From Erwinia pyrifoliae DSM 12163 (GTDB lineage: Bacteria; Pseudomonadota; Gammaproteobacteria; Enterobacterales; Enterobacteriaceae), in NCBI RefSeq assembly GCF_000026985.1, contig NC_017390.1, positions 2,301,881 to 2,365,880 on the forward strand: 64,000 bases of DNA. Reading direction: 5' to 3'. Of the stretch, positions 47,073-57,886 are shown piece by piece. Each line of letters opens with the position of its first letter. The first letter of the stretch is position 1. Under the pieces are notes generated by a model. That model made no database searches and was not told the DNA's origin. It saw nothing but the letters and a program-made list of their open reading frames with translations. Position numbers and translations under genes: made by a program.

Positions 47073-48029
47073 TTAACCCCCCGTCTCTTCCAGTACCTGA
47101 CAAATTACTGCAGAAAGTTGCTTGATCTCGAATTTAGCCACATAGCCATTGGCTCCAACCTTACGGACATGATCTTCGTTGGCACTGCCAGAGAGTGAAG
47201 AGTGAATGACTACCGGAATATCTCTCAGATACGGGTCGCTTTTGATATGCCGCGTCAGGGTAAATCCATCCATTTCCGGCATTTCAAGATCGGTTAGTAC
47301 CAGCCCGATTTTGTCCTGGATTGGTCGCCCCTCTGCCTGGGCTTCCTGGCGCAACTGTTTAATTTTATTCCAGGCTTCCAGACCGGTATTGTGCATCATG
47401 GCCGGGATCCCCATCACTTTCAGGCCTTGCTCAATCATTTGACGCGCCAGCCTGGAGTCTTCTGCCACAATCGCTACCGCACCTGGCGGCAATGTTACCT
47501 TCTTGATATCGATATCACCTTCTGTCACTTCGCGTACCGAAGGAATGATATCGTGCAGGATCTGCTCGACATCCAGCACCAACGCCATGTTATTTTGATC
47601 ATTGAGGTTGGCGATGCTGGTGATGTTTTTCGTATTGACTCCGGAGTCAGCGGCATGTACCTGGCTCCAGTCAAGCCTGACGATGTCATCTACCGACTCC
47701 ACGGCAAACGCCTGGGTGCTGCGCGCGTACTCAGTCACCAGCAACAAATTTAGCCCGGTGGTGGGAGTACAGCCGGCCACGGCGGGCAGATCGATGACCG
47801 GGATCAGTTGGCCACGAATATTGGCCATTCCGAGTAACGGCGACTTCATCCCTGCCGCGCGCGTGATATTGGTCATCGGTACAATTTCACGCAGTTTGAA
47901 TACGTTAATACCGAATAATTCAGGCTCTTCGCCCTGACAGGCAGACCCCAGACGAAATAACAAGAGTTCAAATTTATTTGATAATGCGAGATTCGCTCTC
48001 TCATCAATCTCTTTCTGGAAGTTATCCAT
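47073..48029 (-). CDS. cheV: Chemotaxis coupling protein CheV
   Basis: Links chemoreceptors to CheA and dampens signalling when phosphorylated. The 318 residues comprise an N-terminal CheW-like domain (about 15-160, with FGINVFKLREIVPM and MANIRGQLIPVIDL) and a C-terminal receiver domain with EDS acidic residues, the phospho-acceptor Asp in LVLTDLEMPEMDG and the conserved Lys in YVAKFE. The ATG at 48029 gives MDNFQKEIDERANLAL. It stands apart from the main chemotaxis genes, near the flagellar cluster. Confidence 0.95.
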   Translation of the reverse strand: MDNFQKEIDERANLALSNKFELLLFRLGSACQGEEPELFGINVFKLREIVPMTNITRAAGMKSPLLGMANIRGQLIPVIDLPAVAGCTPTTGLNLLLVTEYARSTQAFAVESVDDIVRLDWSQVHAADSGVNTKNITSIANLNDQNNMALVLDVEQILHDIIPSVREVTEGDIDIKKVTLPPGAVAIVAEDSRLARQMIEQGLKVMGIPAMMHNTGLEAWNKIKQLRQEAQAEGRPIQDKIGLVLTDLEMPEMDGFTLTRHIKSDPYLRDIPVVIHSSLSGSANEDHVRKVGANGYVAKFEIKQLSAVICQVLEETGG

Positions 48030-48274
48030 GTCTACCTCTGGGTCATAATTGATTATCGTTAACTGACGTGGCAAAACGCCTTCCGGCACCTACATAGTGT
48101 TATCGGCAATAATAAAAAAACATACAGGACAAATTTTGCAGTCTTTGTGGATCAGCAAGGGCGCGGCCAATAGCAAGTTGTCCCTTTTCTCATGTTATCC
48201 GACGCACGAACAGATGCCGCTAGCTGGCAGGTAGGCGGTAAGCACAAGCTGAAGCACCGAAGAAGGTTGCTCGC

Positions 48275-48439
48275 ATGGTAAGCCTTGATCCTGTCTTGCA
48301 AGGGCTGTCTGAAAAGTATTATGTGGCTTCAGGAGGTGTCTGCTGGCTTAGAAATTACGTATCGCCGGAGGAAAAACCCATATGGGTGAAAATCGTGCTT
48401 ATCTCATCTTTGCTTCTGGCGCTGCATACCGCGATATGA
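48275..48439 (+). CDS. Possible 54-residue protein with a C-terminal hydrophobic segment
   Basis: The frame MVSLDPVLQGLSEKYYVASG... to WVKIVLISSLLLALHTAI has AAGG nine bases before the ATG and a C-terminal hydrophobic stretch that could insert in the membrane. It lies in a 1.1-kb gap between cheV and fliE. No family is recognised. Confidence 0.3.
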   Translation: MVSLDPVLQGLSEKYYVASGGVCWLRNYVSPEEKPIWVKIVLISSLLLALHTAI

Positions 48440-48486
48440 ATGAGTGATATTATATCTTTATAGTTTCCCTGGTATTGACACGTTGT

Positions 48487-48624
48487 TTACCGCAGCGGAT
48501 GTGGCCAACCGTGATCCCAACCTATAACTGACAACACACCGCAGCTGACCCAATAAACGCCAACGGCAAGTAACAGTAAAACGACAAATAATTCAATATA
48601 GTTAATGACTTTTAGCTTATGCAC
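48487..48624 (-). CDS. Possible 45-residue single-span membrane protein
   Basis: With a GTG start at 48624 and GAGGGA about eight bases before it, the frame reads MHKLKVINYIELFVVLLLLA, then VGVYWVSCGVLSVIGW and a short polar tail WPHPLR. One clear membrane span with flanking positive charges is typical of small regulatory membrane proteins. The rest of the 48.03-49.21 kb gap holds no other clear gene; a 63-codon plus frame at 48675 was judged uncertain. Confidence 0.4.
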   Translation of the reverse strand: MHKLKVINYIELFVVLLLLAVGVYWVSCGVLSVIGWDHGWPHPLR

Positions 48625-49209
48625 AGGCAATCCCTCATTTTTTGCACGGTTAATAACCTACTGAAAAATTTAGAGTGTTACCGGTAAGCATGCAACTTAA
48701 AATCGAGGGTAATCCCATTAAAATTATTAATTTTAATTACGAAAAGCGTACCCGGTACTCGCCCGGAGCGACAGACGTTGTGCTATCCCTTTCTGATATA
48801 ACGGAATATAACGTCAATGTAGCAAACGCAGATCGCCTGTCGAGGTTTGCATCAAGGCGGAGATGAATAACATGCCGGTGAGTTTATACCAACCCGTGAC
48901 TCAAAATCGCTCTTAACGCCAGGACATCGGGTAAAACCGTGAGATTCTTTGTCTGCCAGCGGCAGGAAATGGCAGAAAGAGACCTGATTTTAGCAGGGCG
49001 ACTGGTCAGCTCCGGCCGGCAATAAAATGCGTAGCAGTCAAGGTAGGATTTGTTGGCAGCAGATACCCTGTGCACTGGCCTGAGCACTGCCTGTGACAGT
49101 TCTCATGCTCAGCGCGGAAGCCATGGCCGATCGAATAAGAGACCGGTTATTGCCTCTGCGTTCACCCAAAGAGGCTTAACGGTAAGAGAGAGTTACCTGT
49201 CTTTTATCG

Positions 49210-49521
49210 CTAGACCTGCATATTCATGATGTCACTATAGGCGCTGACCAGTTTGTTCCGCACCTGGATGCCCATCTGCATAGAAACGCTGGATTTTTGC
49301 AGGTCGACCATCACATCATTGAGTGAGATCCCCTCTTTACCCAGTTCAAACTGCTGCGCCTGATTGCGGGCAGCGCTCTGCGTTTCGCTTATCTTATTCA
49401 GCGCCGCTTTTAGCTCCGCGCCAAAATCTGCCGAAGATGCGTTATCAGTTTTACCGCCACTCGCCTGCATAGCCGCTGTCTGCATGGCCTGCATCACACT
49501 ATCAATACCCTGAATAGCCAT
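49210..49521 (-). CDS. fliE: Flagellar hook-basal body protein FliE
   Basis: Adaptor between the MS ring and the rod. The 103-residue protein has the usual C-terminus LNDVMVDLQKSSVSMQMGIQ and VRNKLVSAYSDIMNMQV. It is divergent from fliF, as in other enterobacteria, with a 240-base shared regulatory region. No flhDC site could be identified by eye. Confidence 0.97.
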   Translation of the reverse strand: MAIQGIDSVMQAMQTAAMQASGGKTDNASSADFGAELKAALNKISETQSAARNQAQQFELGKEGISLNDVMVDLQKSSVSMQMGIQVRNKLVSAYSDIMNMQV

Positions 49522-49761
49522 AATTACTCCCGCATAAATGCTGATTTTGTGATTTGTGGTGGCAAACTTAGCACAGTGTCAATAAGACAAAGCCGCTAAA
49601 TAGAGGCAAAAAACGCAGCTTATCCAGCCATCGAATTTCAGGTTTAAGAAAATAATGGCAGTCCATTTAGGTGGAAATTGTTTAAGTCAGCGCATCAGGG
49701 AGTCAGTTTTGTTACGACACTACACGCAGCAGTCCGGTCAACTGTCAGACAGGAACGAGTC

Positions 49762-51471
49762 ATGAATGCAACTGTCACGCAGGATAATCCGGCAAAAAAA
49801 GGGCTTAATAACCTGATCGCCCGCCTGGGCGCCAATCCCCGGGTTCCTCTTATGGTCGCTGCCGCCGCCGTTGTCGCGGTCGTCATTGCCATGGTTCTGT
49901 GGGCGAAACAGCCAGATTATCGCGTACTTTTTAGTAACCTCAGCAATGAGGATGGCGGCACTATCGTTACCCAGCTTACGCAAATGAACGTACCCTATAA
50001 GTTTGACGACCAGGGCGGCGCGCTTTTGGTTCCGGCGGCGCAGGTACATGAACTGCGTTTGCGGCTGGCCTCACAGGGGCTGCCTAAAGGCGGTGCTGTC
50101 GGCTTTGAACTGTTGGACAAAGAAAAGTTTGGCATCAGCCAGTTCAGCGAGCAGGTTAACTACCAGCGGGCGCTGGAAGGTGAACTGGCACGGACTATTA
50201 GTACGCTCGGTCCGGTAAAGGATGCCCGCGTGCATCTTGCCATGCCCAAACCGACGCTTTTCGTCCGTGAGCAAAAATCACCTTCTGCTTCTGTGACCCT
50301 CGCCCTGCAACCAGGACGTGCGCTGGATGAAGGTCAAATCAATGCCGTTGTGCATATGGTTTCCAGCAGCGTTGCCGGGATGCCTCCGGGGAACGTGACC
50401 GTGGTTGACCAGGCGGGACGCCTGTTAACACAGAACGACCCTGGCGGCCGCGACCTCAATGATACGCAACTGAAGTACGCAAACGACGTTGAAACACGCT
50501 ATCAGCAGCGAATTGAAGCCATACTCGGCCCGATTTTGGGCAACGGTAATGTGCACGCACAGGTCACGGCACAAATTGACTTCAACAAGCGTGAGAAAAC
50601 CGACGAACAGTATTCACCGAATAGTCAGCCTGACCAGCAGGCAATTCGCTCGCGCCAGACCAGCAACAGTGAACAGCTCGGTGGCTCGTCTGCTGGCGGC
50701 GTACCGGGCGCCTTGTCTAATCAGCCTGCACCGGCCAATGCCGCTCCGGTAACCCCTGCTAACAATAATGCGAACAACGCTAACGCCAATGCCAACAATG
50801 GCCAGCCGGCAAACAACGCAGCCAACGCGGCGCAAAAAACGGTTCCGTCCAATACCCGCAGTGATAACACCACCAATTACGAAGTCAACCGCACCATTCT
50901 GCACACAAAAATGAACGTTGGCGAAGTTCAGCGTCTGTCCGTGGCGGTGGTGGTGAACTATCGCGCTGATGCCGCAGGTAAACCTATTGCGCTGAAAGAT
51001 GCACAGATTAAACAAATTGAAAACCTGACGCGCGAAGCGATGGGATTCTCAGAGCAACGCGGCGACAGCCTGAATGTGGTCAATTCCCAGTTTACGGATA
51101 ACAGCGATCTCGCGGCTGAACTGCCATTCTGGAAACAGCCGGCGTTTATCGACCAACTGTTTAATGCCGGCCGCTGGTTACTGGTGCTGATTGTCGCCTT
51201 TATCCTTTACCGCAAGCTGGTTAGCCCACAGCTACGGCGCAAGGCAGAACAGCAGAAAGCGACGGAAGAGGCGGCGATTAACGCGGCGCGTAGCAGCACC
51301 CGAGACGAAGGGGTTGCCGTCTCGCTGTCTAAAGATGAACTCAATCAGGAACGTAAGTCACAGCACCGCATGAGTGCTGAAGTGTTGAGCCAGCGAATTC
51401 GCGAAATGTCAGAAAATGACCCACGCGTGGTGGCTTTAGTTATTCGCCAGTGGATGAAGGACGAACTATGA
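49762..51471 (+). CDS. fliF: Flagellar MS-ring protein FliF
   Basis: Forms the membrane and supramembrane ring on which the flagellum is built. The 569 residues have a first membrane span (about 33-55, [20 protein letters not shown]), a periplasmic part with two ring-building motifs, a second span near 465-485 and a cytoplasmic tail that binds FliG. Between residues 325 and 370 there is an unusual Asn/Ala-rich low-complexity run ([20 protein letters not shown]). The start at 49762 ([14 protein letters not shown]) is preferred over one 28 codons upstream. Confidence 0.97.
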   Translation: MNATVTQDNPAKKGLNNLIARLGANPRVPLMVAAAAVVAVVIAMVLWAKQPDYRVLFSNLSNEDGGTIVTQLTQMNVPYKFDDQGGALLVPAAQVHELRLRLASQGLPKGGAVGFELLDKEKFGISQFSEQVNYQRALEGELARTISTLGPVKDARVHLAMPKPTLFVREQKSPSASVTLALQPGRALDEGQINAVVHMVSSSVAGMPPGNVTVVDQAGRLLTQNDPGGRDLNDTQLKYANDVETRYQQRIEAILGPILGNGNVHAQVTAQIDFNKREKTDEQYSPNSQPDQQAIRSRQTSNSEQLGGSSAGGVPGALSNQPAPANAAPVTPANNNANNANANANNGQPANNAANAAQKTVPSNTRSDNTTNYEVNRTILHTKMNVGEVQRLSVAVVVNYRADAAGKPIALKDAQIKQIENLTREAMGFSEQRGDSLNVVNSQFTDNSDLAAELPFWKQPAFIDQLFNAGRWLLVLIVAFILYRKLVSPQLRRKAEQQKATEEAAINAARSSTRDEGVAVSLSKDELNQERKSQHRMSAEVLSQRIREMSENDPRVVALVIRQWMKDEL

Positions 51472-52460
51472 GTCTCACCGGTACAGAAAAAAGCGCCATC
51501 ATGATGATGACGATTGGTGAAGACCGCGCGGCTGAAGTGTTCAAACACCTCGATGCCCGTGAGGTTCAACACCTCAGCTCCGCGATCTCTAATATGCGTC
51601 AGGTTTCCCATAAACAGCTGACGGAGGTGCTGCGCGAGTTCGAGTCCGATGCCGAACAGTTTGCCGCTCTTAGCCTGAACTCCAATGATTATCTGCGTTC
51701 AGTGCTGGTTAAGGCGCTGGGGGAAGAGCGCGCATCGACGCTGCTGGAAGATATTCTCGAAACGCGCGAAACCACCACCGGCATGGATACGCTCAACTTT
51801 ATGGAGCCGCAGTCAGCGGCCGATCTGATCCGCGACGAACATCCGCAGATCATCGCCACCATCCTGGTTCACCTGAGGCGTGGCCAGGCCGCCGATATTC
51901 TGGCGCAGTTCGACGAGCGCATGCGTCACGATGTCATGCTGCGTATTGCCACCTTTGGTGGCGTACAGCCAGCCGCTCTGGCTGAACTGACCGAAGTGCT
52001 TAACGGCCTGCTGGATGGTCAGAACCTGAAGCGGGCGAAGATGGGTGGTGTTCGCACCGCAGCAGAGATCATTAACCTGATGAAATCCCAGCAGGAAGAA
52101 GCGGTTATCGAAGCCGTACGTGAATTTGACGGTGAGCTGGCACAGAAAATCATCGACGAAATGTTCCTGTTCGAAAACCTCGTCAGCGTGGACGACCGCA
52201 GTATTCAGCGCCTGTTGCAGGAAGTGGAATCCGAGTCGCTACTGGTCGCGCTGAAGGGTTCCGATCAGCCGCTGCGCGAGAAGTTCCTCAGCAATATGTC
52301 GCAGCGCGCTGCCGATATCCTGCGCGACGATCTGGCCAACCGAGGCCCGATGCGCATGTCTGCGGTGGAAAACGAACAGAAAGCGATTCTGTTAATCGTT
52401 CGCCGTCTGGCTGAATCCGGCGAGATGGTGATTGGCGGTGGCGAGGAAACCTATGTCTGA
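51468..52460 (+). CDS. fliG: Flagellar motor switch protein FliG
   Basis: Rotor protein that contacts the stator and generates torque. The 330-residue protein has the N-terminal FliF-binding region ([20 protein letters not shown]), the middle [13 protein letters not shown] region with the EHPQ motif, and the C-terminal torque helix with charged residues around [19 protein letters not shown]. Its ATG overlaps the fliF stop (ATGA) and its stop overlaps fliH, so the operon is tightly coupled. Confidence 0.98.
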   Translation: MSLTGTEKSAIMMMTIGEDRAAEVFKHLDAREVQHLSSAISNMRQVSHKQLTEVLREFESDAEQFAALSLNSNDYLRSVLVKALGEERASTLLEDILETRETTTGMDTLNFMEPQSAADLIRDEHPQIIATILVHLRRGQAADILAQFDERMRHDVMLRIATFGGVQPAALAELTEVLNGLLDGQNLKRAKMGGVRTAAEIINLMKSQQEEAVIEAVREFDGELAQKIIDEMFLFENLVSVDDRSIQRLLQEVESESLLVALKGSDQPLREKFLSNMSQRAADILRDDLANRGPMRMSAVENEQKAILLIVRRLAESGEMVIGGGEETYV

Positions 52461-53142
52461 TCATGCTTCCCTGCCGTGGCAGCCCTGGCAGCCAAATGAC
52501 CTGGCGCAACCTGCACCACCGCCGGTCAAAGAGCCTGTACTGCCTGAGGTCAGCGAAGAGCCGGCCGAACAGCCGCAGCTGCAAATGGAAGAATGGCAGA
52601 GTCAGATGCGTATCGAAGCCCAGGGACAGGGCTATGCGGAAGGCCAGCAGCGCGGTTTCTCCGAAGGCCAGAAGACCGGTTATGAAGCCGGCTTTCAGCA
52701 GGGACTGGCAGAGGCTCAACAGCAACAGGCACCGTTACAGGCGCGCATGCAGCAGCTGGTATCAGAGTTTCATCACACGCTGGAAGGGCTGGACAGCGTG
52801 ATCGCTTCGCGTTTGATGCAGCTGGCGCTGGAAGCGGCACGACAGGTTATCGGTCAGGCACCGCACGTTGACGGTACCGCCCTGCTTCGTCAGATTCAGG
52901 AAATGTTGCAGAAGGAACCGATGTTAAGCGGCAAACCCACGCTGCGCGTTCATCCGGATGATTTACCGCGCGTTGAATCCACGCTCGGCGCTACGCTCAG
53001 CCTGCACGGCTGGCGTCTGCTGGGTGACAGCACCCTCCACCCCGGCGGCTGTAAAGTCAGCGCGGAAGATGGCGACCTCGATGCCAGTATCGCTACCCGC
53101 TGGCATGAATTGTGCCGGCTGGCAGCACCGGGAGAACTGTAA
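52453..53142 (+). CDS. fliH: Flagellar export stator protein FliH
   Basis: Negative regulator and anchor of the FliI ATPase. The 229 residues include a proline-rich start ([16 protein letters not shown]), a long GxxxG-type helix segment ([20 protein letters not shown], then EAGFQQGL) typical of FliH, and a C-terminal globular part. Start and end overlap fliG and fliI by a few bases. Confidence 0.96.
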   Translation: MSDHASLPWQPWQPNDLAQPAPPPVKEPVLPEVSEEPAEQPQLQMEEWQSQMRIEAQGQGYAEGQQRGFSEGQKTGYEAGFQQGLAEAQQQQAPLQARMQQLVSEFHHTLEGLDSVIASRLMQLALEAARQVIGQAPHVDGTALLRQIQEMLQKEPMLSGKPTLRVHPDDLPRVESTLGATLSLHGWRLLGDSTLHPGGCKVSAEDGDLDASIATRWHELCRLAAPGEL

Positions 53143-54503
53143 TGATGACTCGCCTTTCACGCTGGCTTGGCGCACTCGACAGCCTTGAGCAACGCATTGG
53201 TCAGCTGCCTGACGTGCGGCGCTACGGTCGCCTTATCCGGGCGACCGGGCTGGTACTTGAAGCAACAGGGCTGCAACTTCCTCTCGGTGCAACCTGCGTG
53301 ATCGAACGCCAGGATAATATGGGCATCGGCGAGGTGGAAAGCGAAGTCGTTGGTTTTAACGGCCAAAAGCTGCTGCTAATGCCGCTAGAAGAAGTGGAGG
53401 GCATTGTTCCCGGCGCGCGCGTCTACGCCCGCTTATCCGGCGACAGTCAGCATAGCGCTAAACAGCTGATGCTCGGTCCTGAACTGCTTGGCCGCGTGCT
53501 GGATGGCAGCGGTCGCCCGCTCGACGGTTTGCCGGCACCGGAAACCGGCTATCGTGCTCCGCTGATTACCCCGCCGTTTAACCCTTTGCAGCGCACGCCG
53601 ATCACCGAGGTGCTCGACACCGGCGTTCGCGCCATTAATGCGCTGCTCACCGTCGGGCGCGGCCAGCGCATGGGCCTGTTTGCCGGTTCAGGGGTGGGTA
53701 AAAGCGTGCTGCTGGGCATGATGGCACGCTACACGCAAGCCGATGTCATCGTCGTCGGGCTGATTGGTGAGCGCGGGCGCGAAGTGAAGGACTTTATTGA
53801 AAATATTCTCGGTAGCGAAGGTCGTGCGCGCGCGGTCGTTATTGCTGCTCCAGCGGACGTTTCTCCCCTGCTGCGTATGCAGGGAGCCTCCTACGCCACG
53901 CGCATCGCGGAAGATTTTCGCGACCGTGGTCAACATGTGCTGTTGATTATGGATTCTCTGACGCGTTATGCCATGGCGCAGCGTGAAATCGCACTGGCCA
54001 TCGGCGAGCCGCCAGCCACCAAAGGCTATCCCCCTTCTGTATTCGCCAAACTGCCAGCGCTGGTGGAACGTGCCGGCAACGGTATCGACGGCGGCGGATC
54101 GATCACCGCCTTTTATACCGTATTGACCGAAGGTGACGACCAGCAGGATCCGATTGCCGATTCGGCACGCGCCATCCTTGATGGCCATATTGTGCTCTCG
54201 CGTCGGCTGGCCGAATCCGGTCACTATCCGGCGATTGATATTGAAGCGTCGATCAGCCGCGTGATGGCGCACCTGATCGACGATACGCACTATGCGCGGG
54301 TACGCCAGTTCAAACAGCTGCTGTCGAGCTACCAACGCAACCGCGATTTGGTCAGCGTTGGCGCTTACGCGGCGGGTACCGATCCCACGCTGGATAAAGC
54401 AATCAAACTCTACCCTGAGCTGGAAGCGTTTTTGCAGCAGGGCATGTTTGAGCGCAGTACCTTTGATGATGCCAGTCTGCACCTGCAGGCTATTTTTGGT
54501 TAA
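53142..54503 (+). CDS. fliI: Flagellar export ATPase FliI
   Basis: Hexameric ATPase that powers unfolding and delivery of export substrates. The 453 residues have Walker [12 protein letters not shown] (about 180-190), [10 protein letters not shown], Walker B in [11 protein letters not shown], and [16 protein letters not shown], all as in the flagellar/type III ATPase family. The start is one of two adjacent ATGs at 53142 and 53145, overlapping the fliH stop. Confidence 0.97.
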   Translation: MMTRLSRWLGALDSLEQRIGQLPDVRRYGRLIRATGLVLEATGLQLPLGATCVIERQDNMGIGEVESEVVGFNGQKLLLMPLEEVEGIVPGARVYARLSGDSQHSAKQLMLGPELLGRVLDGSGRPLDGLPAPETGYRAPLITPPFNPLQRTPITEVLDTGVRAINALLTVGRGQRMGLFAGSGVGKSVLLGMMARYTQADVIVVGLIGERGREVKDFIENILGSEGRARAVVIAAPADVSPLLRMQGASYATRIAEDFRDRGQHVLLIMDSLTRYAMAQREIALAIGEPPATKGYPPSVFAKLPALVERAGNGIDGGGSITAFYTVLTEGDDQQDPIADSARAILDGHIVLSRRLAESGHYPAIDIEASISRVMAHLIDDTHYARVRQFKQLLSSYQRNRDLVSVGAYAAGTDPTLDKAIKLYPELEAFLQQGMFERSTFDDASLHLQAIFG

Positions 54504-54529
54504 GTTCCTGACCTGTAAACGGAGGACCT

Positions 54530-54976
54530 GTGACTAAAACTGCTTCAGCCATCGACACGCTACGCTCGCTGGCACACAAAGACCTTGAAAAAGCGGCCAT
54601 CCAGTTAGGCGACGCGCGTCGTGCGCAAAAACAGGCTGATGAGCAGCTGAACATGCTGCTCAATTATCAGGACGAGTATCGCAAAAGCCTGAATGACACT
54701 ATGAGTCAGGGCATTGCCAGCACCCGCTGGTACAACTACAACCAGTTTATCCAGACGCTGGAAAAGGCCATTGAACAGCACCGGTCACAGCTGAAGAACT
54801 GGAATACCCGGGTGGAAAACGCGCTGGGTCTGTGGCGCGACAAACAGCACCGCCTGCACGCATATGAAACGTTGCAGGCGCGTGCACTCGCCAGCGCACT
54901 GTTACAAGAAAGCCGTCTCGATCAGAAACGGATGGATGAATTTGCCCAACGGGCATCATTGAGGAAAGGCGAATGA
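54530..54976 (+). CDS. fliJ: Flagellar export chaperone FliJ
   Basis: Coiled-coil protein that sits in the FliI ring and couples it to the export gate. The 148-residue product is almost wholly helical, rich in Gln, Lys, Asp and Glu, with YNQFIQTLEKAIEQH in the middle. A GTG at 54530 follows GGAGG by four or five bases. It overlaps fliK by four bases. Confidence 0.94.
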   Translation: MTKTASAIDTLRSLAHKDLEKAAIQLGDARRAQKQADEQLNMLLNYQDEYRKSLNDTMSQGIASTRWYNYNQFIQTLEKAIEQHRSQLKNWNTRVENALGLWRDKQHRLHAYETLQARALASALLQESRLDQKRMDEFAQRASLRKGE

Positions 54977-56232
54977 TCACCTTACCAACCGCTGTCACCA
55001 GTACCAGCCCCGCTCCCCAGGGCGCCAGCAGCATGAGCAGTGAAAACACGCTGGACGGTCGCGCCGGGGATGACGCGCTGTCTGGTGCTGAAAATATGCC
55101 TAAGGGCTTTGTGACGCTATTGGGTGCACGACTGTTATCTCTTGGCCATTCGCGTGCTGCCAGCGGCCGCGCCGGTGAAACCGCTAACGGCGCTGCGCCG
55201 ACGGGCAAAAGCGCGGTGAACCCGCTGCTGGCCAATCTGGATAACCCTGAAACCTTGAGCGCGCTGCTGCAACCGGCGACCGGCGACAGCGCTAAAAAAG
55301 ACGATGCGCCCGGTGATAAGCAACCTGTACCGCTGGCTGCCCTGAGCGAAAGCGATGTTCAGGCATTGCAGGCATTGTATGCCATGTTGCCAAACAACGT
55401 GACGCCGCCCGCCAGCGCAGCAACCGGTCTTGATAAAACGGACGCAGCACCCGACGCCGGCGATAAGCAGTCGGCTCTGGGGGCGCTAATCACCGCCTTT
55501 GGCAAAGCCAGCGATAGCGCATTGGCAAAAGACAGTGACGGCTTGCCGTTGGCTAAATCGGCGGGAAAACCTGACGGCGAGACCAGAACCGCCCTGAATC
55601 CGGCACTGCCGAGTGGCAACCCGGCATTTCAGCAGATGATGCATAACGCCAACAGGGATGCAGATAAACAAGACTCAGTACCTGTCCAGAACGCGATGTT
55701 AACGCCTGTTGGACTGACCTCCGCCGCCACAGCGTTCACCCCAACCACTACGTCAGTGGTCAGCGCGCCGTCAACACCGCTACTGAATGCCCAGCTGGGC
55801 AGCCCTGAATGGCAGCAGGCGCTGGGACAACAGATCCTGATGTTCAGCCGCGACGGGCTACAGACCGCCGAATTACGCCTGCATCCACAGGACCTGGGCA
55901 GCATCCAGATCAGCCTGAAGCTGGACAACGATCAGGCCCAGATCAGTCTGGTCTCTAATCATAGCCAGGTCAGAGATGCGCTGGAGGCTGCCATTCCTCA
56001 ATTACGCACCTCTTTGGCTGAAAGCGGCATTAACCTGGGGCAAAGCAACGTCAGCAGCGACGCTTTCCAGCAGGGGAAATCCTTTCATGGCCAGCAGGAA
56101 CAGCAGCGCGATCATCATGAAACGCCATTTAGCCTCGGAAACGACAATGACGATGATGCCACGCCAATTGCCGTTCCTGCCAGCTTGCAGGCACGCATAA
56201 TCGGGACAAATGCGGTAGATACATTTGCCTGA
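54973..56232 (+). CDS. fliK: Flagellar hook-length control protein FliK
   Basis: Measures hook length and switches export from hook to filament proteins. The 419 residues have a long low-complexity N-terminal ruler region rich in Ala, Asp and Pro, and a conserved C-terminal domain, with WQQALGQQILMFSRDGLQTA, then ELRLHPQDLGSIQI and SLVSNHSQVRDALEAAIPQL. The N-terminal part is poorly conserved, as usual. It overlaps fliJ at the start. Confidence 0.94.
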   Translation: MITLPTAVTSTSPAPQGASSMSSENTLDGRAGDDALSGAENMPKGFVTLLGARLLSLGHSRAASGRAGETANGAAPTGKSAVNPLLANLDNPETLSALLQPATGDSAKKDDAPGDKQPVPLAALSESDVQALQALYAMLPNNVTPPASAATGLDKTDAAPDAGDKQSALGALITAFGKASDSALAKDSDGLPLAKSAGKPDGETRTALNPALPSGNPAFQQMMHNANRDADKQDSVPVQNAMLTPVGLTSAATAFTPTTTSVVSAPSTPLLNAQLGSPEWQQALGQQILMFSRDGLQTAELRLHPQDLGSIQISLKLDNDQAQISLVSNHSQVRDALEAAIPQLRTSLAESGINLGQSNVSSDAFQQGKSFHGQQEQQRDHHETPFSLGNDNDDDATPIAVPASLQARIIGTNAVDTFA

Positions 56233-56383
56233 CGGCCACAAACGCACAAGCTAATAGCAAAACTCGCGTCTTTTCTGCCAATTGTTTGCAGCAAGACGCG
56301 GGATAATTTGCTCATTACGGCGTGAGGCGGGGAATTGAATCGCATCGCCTCAGCAAAAATAATTACAGGAAGTCTCAGCAAAC

Positions 56384-56866
56384 ATGACCAATAGCGCTAA
56401 AGCCAAGAGCGGCAAACCTAAGCTCCTGATCCTGATTTTAGTCATTTTGGCTTTGATCGCTTGCGGGGCAGCGGGTTACATCGTTTTCCAAAAAATGAAG
56501 GAGCCGACCGACACCACAGCAGCCGCAAAACGGGTTCCCCCGCCAGCCCCGGTGTTTTATGTTCTGGACACCTTCACCGTTAACCTGATCAATCCAGACA
56601 ACGATCCCGATCGCGTGCTGTATATCGGCTTCACCCTGCGCCTGCCGGACGAAGAGACGCGCAGTCGTATGAGTGACTACCTTCCGGAGATCCGCAGCCG
56701 CCTGCTGCTGCTGCTTTCTCGTCAGACGGCGGCATCTCTGGCGAACGAGCAGGGCAAGCAGCAACTGGTTACACAGATCAAGCGGGTACTGGCACCTCCG
56801 CTGGTGCAGGGACAACCACAGCAAGTCGTGACTGATGTCCTCTTCACGGCCTTTATCCTGCGGTGA
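56384..56866 (+). CDS. fliL: Flagellar basal body-associated protein FliL
   Basis: Single-span inner-membrane protein that supports the stators and motor torque. The 160 residues have a basic start, one membrane segment (about 14-36, [21 protein letters not shown]) and a periplasmic stomatin-like domain ([20 protein letters not shown], then the C-terminal [12 protein letters not shown]). It follows fliK after a 151-base gap that contains a GCGTCTT...AAGACGC hairpin, the only real break in this operon. Confidence 0.96.
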   Translation: MTNSAKAKSGKPKLLILILVILALIACGAAGYIVFQKMKEPTDTTAAAKRVPPPAPVFYVLDTFTVNLINPDNDPDRVLYIGFTLRLPDEETRSRMSDYLPEIRSRLLLLLSRQTAASLANEQGKQQLVTQIKRVLAPPLVQGQPQQVVTDVLFTAFILR

Positions 56867-56875
56867 TAAAAAAAT

Positions 56876-57886
56876 ATGGGTGATAGCATTCTTTCTCAGG
56901 CAGAAATCGACGCACTACTCAATGGCGACAGCGACAGTGCAACCGACGATAAGGCCAGCAAAACCGACGGCGATAGCCATATCCGACCCTATGATCCCAA
57001 CACGCAGCGCCGCGTGGTGCGTGAGCGTTTGCAGGCGCTGGAGATCATCAACGAACGCTTTGCACGCTCTTATCGTATGGCGCTATTTAACCTGCTGCGC
57101 CGCAGCCCGGATATCACCGTTGGGGCGATTAAGATCCAGCCGTACCATGAGTTTGCCCGTAATTTGCCGGTGCCAACTAACCTTAATCTGATCCATCTGA
57201 AGCCGCTGCGCGGCACGGCACTGGTGGTATTTTCGCCAAGCCTGGTGTTCATTGCCGTAGATAATCTGTTCGGTGGCGACGGTCGTTTCCCGACAAAAGT
57301 TGAAGGACGCGAATTCACGCATACCGAGCAGCGGGTTATTCGCCGTATGCTGAAGCTGGCGCTGGAAGGTTATAGCGAAGCCTGGAAACCCATTTACCCG
57401 CTGGACGTTGAGTATGTGCGTTCCGAAATGCAGGTCAAGTTCACTAACATCACCACCTCGCCTAATGACATCGTGGTCACCACGCCCTTCCACGTCGAGA
57501 TTGGTAACCTGACCGGCGAGTTTAATATCTGCATCCCCTTCAGCATGATCGAGCCTCTGCGCGAAACGCTGGTGAACCCGCCGATAGAGAACTCACTGAC
57601 TGAAGATGAGAACTGGCGTGACACGCTGGTCAAACAGGTTCAGCACTCTGAGCTTGAGCTGGTGGCCAACTTTGCCGACGTGTCGATGAGAATTTCACGT
57701 TTGCTGGCGCTGAAACCCGGCGACGTCCTACCGATTGAAAAACTGGACCGCATTATCGCTCATGTCGATGGCGTTCCGGTGTTGACCAGCCAGTACGGTA
57801 CGTTGAATAAACAGTACGCGCTGCGCGTGGAACATCTGATCAACCCGATTTTAAATTCGATGAATGAGGAACAGCCCGATGAGTGA
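56876..57886 (+). CDS. fliM: Flagellar motor switch protein FliM
   Basis: C-ring protein that binds CheY-P and reverses rotation. The 336 residues start with the CheY-binding peptide MGDSILSQAEIDALLNGD, contain the middle CheC-like domain (KPLRGTALVVFSPSLVF, DNLFGGDGRFP) and the C-terminal SpoA domain. It starts nine bases after fliL and overlaps fliN at the end. Confidence 0.98.
   Translation: MGDSILSQAEIDALLNGDSDSATDDKASKTDGDSHIRPYDPNTQRRVVRERLQALEIINERFARSYRMALFNLLRRSPDITVGAIKIQPYHEFARNLPVPTNLNLIHLKPLRGTALVVFSPSLVFIAVDNLFGGDGRFPTKVEGREFTHTEQRVIRRMLKLALEGYSEAWKPIYPLDVEYVRSEMQVKFTNITTSPNDIVVTTPFHVEIGNLTGEFNICIPFSMIEPLRETLVNPPIENSLTEDENWRDTLVKQVQHSELELVANFADVSMRISRLLALKPGDVLPIEKLDRIIAHVDGVPVLTSQYGTLNKQYALRVEHLINPILNSMNEEQPDE

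Noticed and set aside
48675..48866. 63-codon plus frame between cheV and fliE
   Set aside because: No ribosome site, no family pattern; probably chance.
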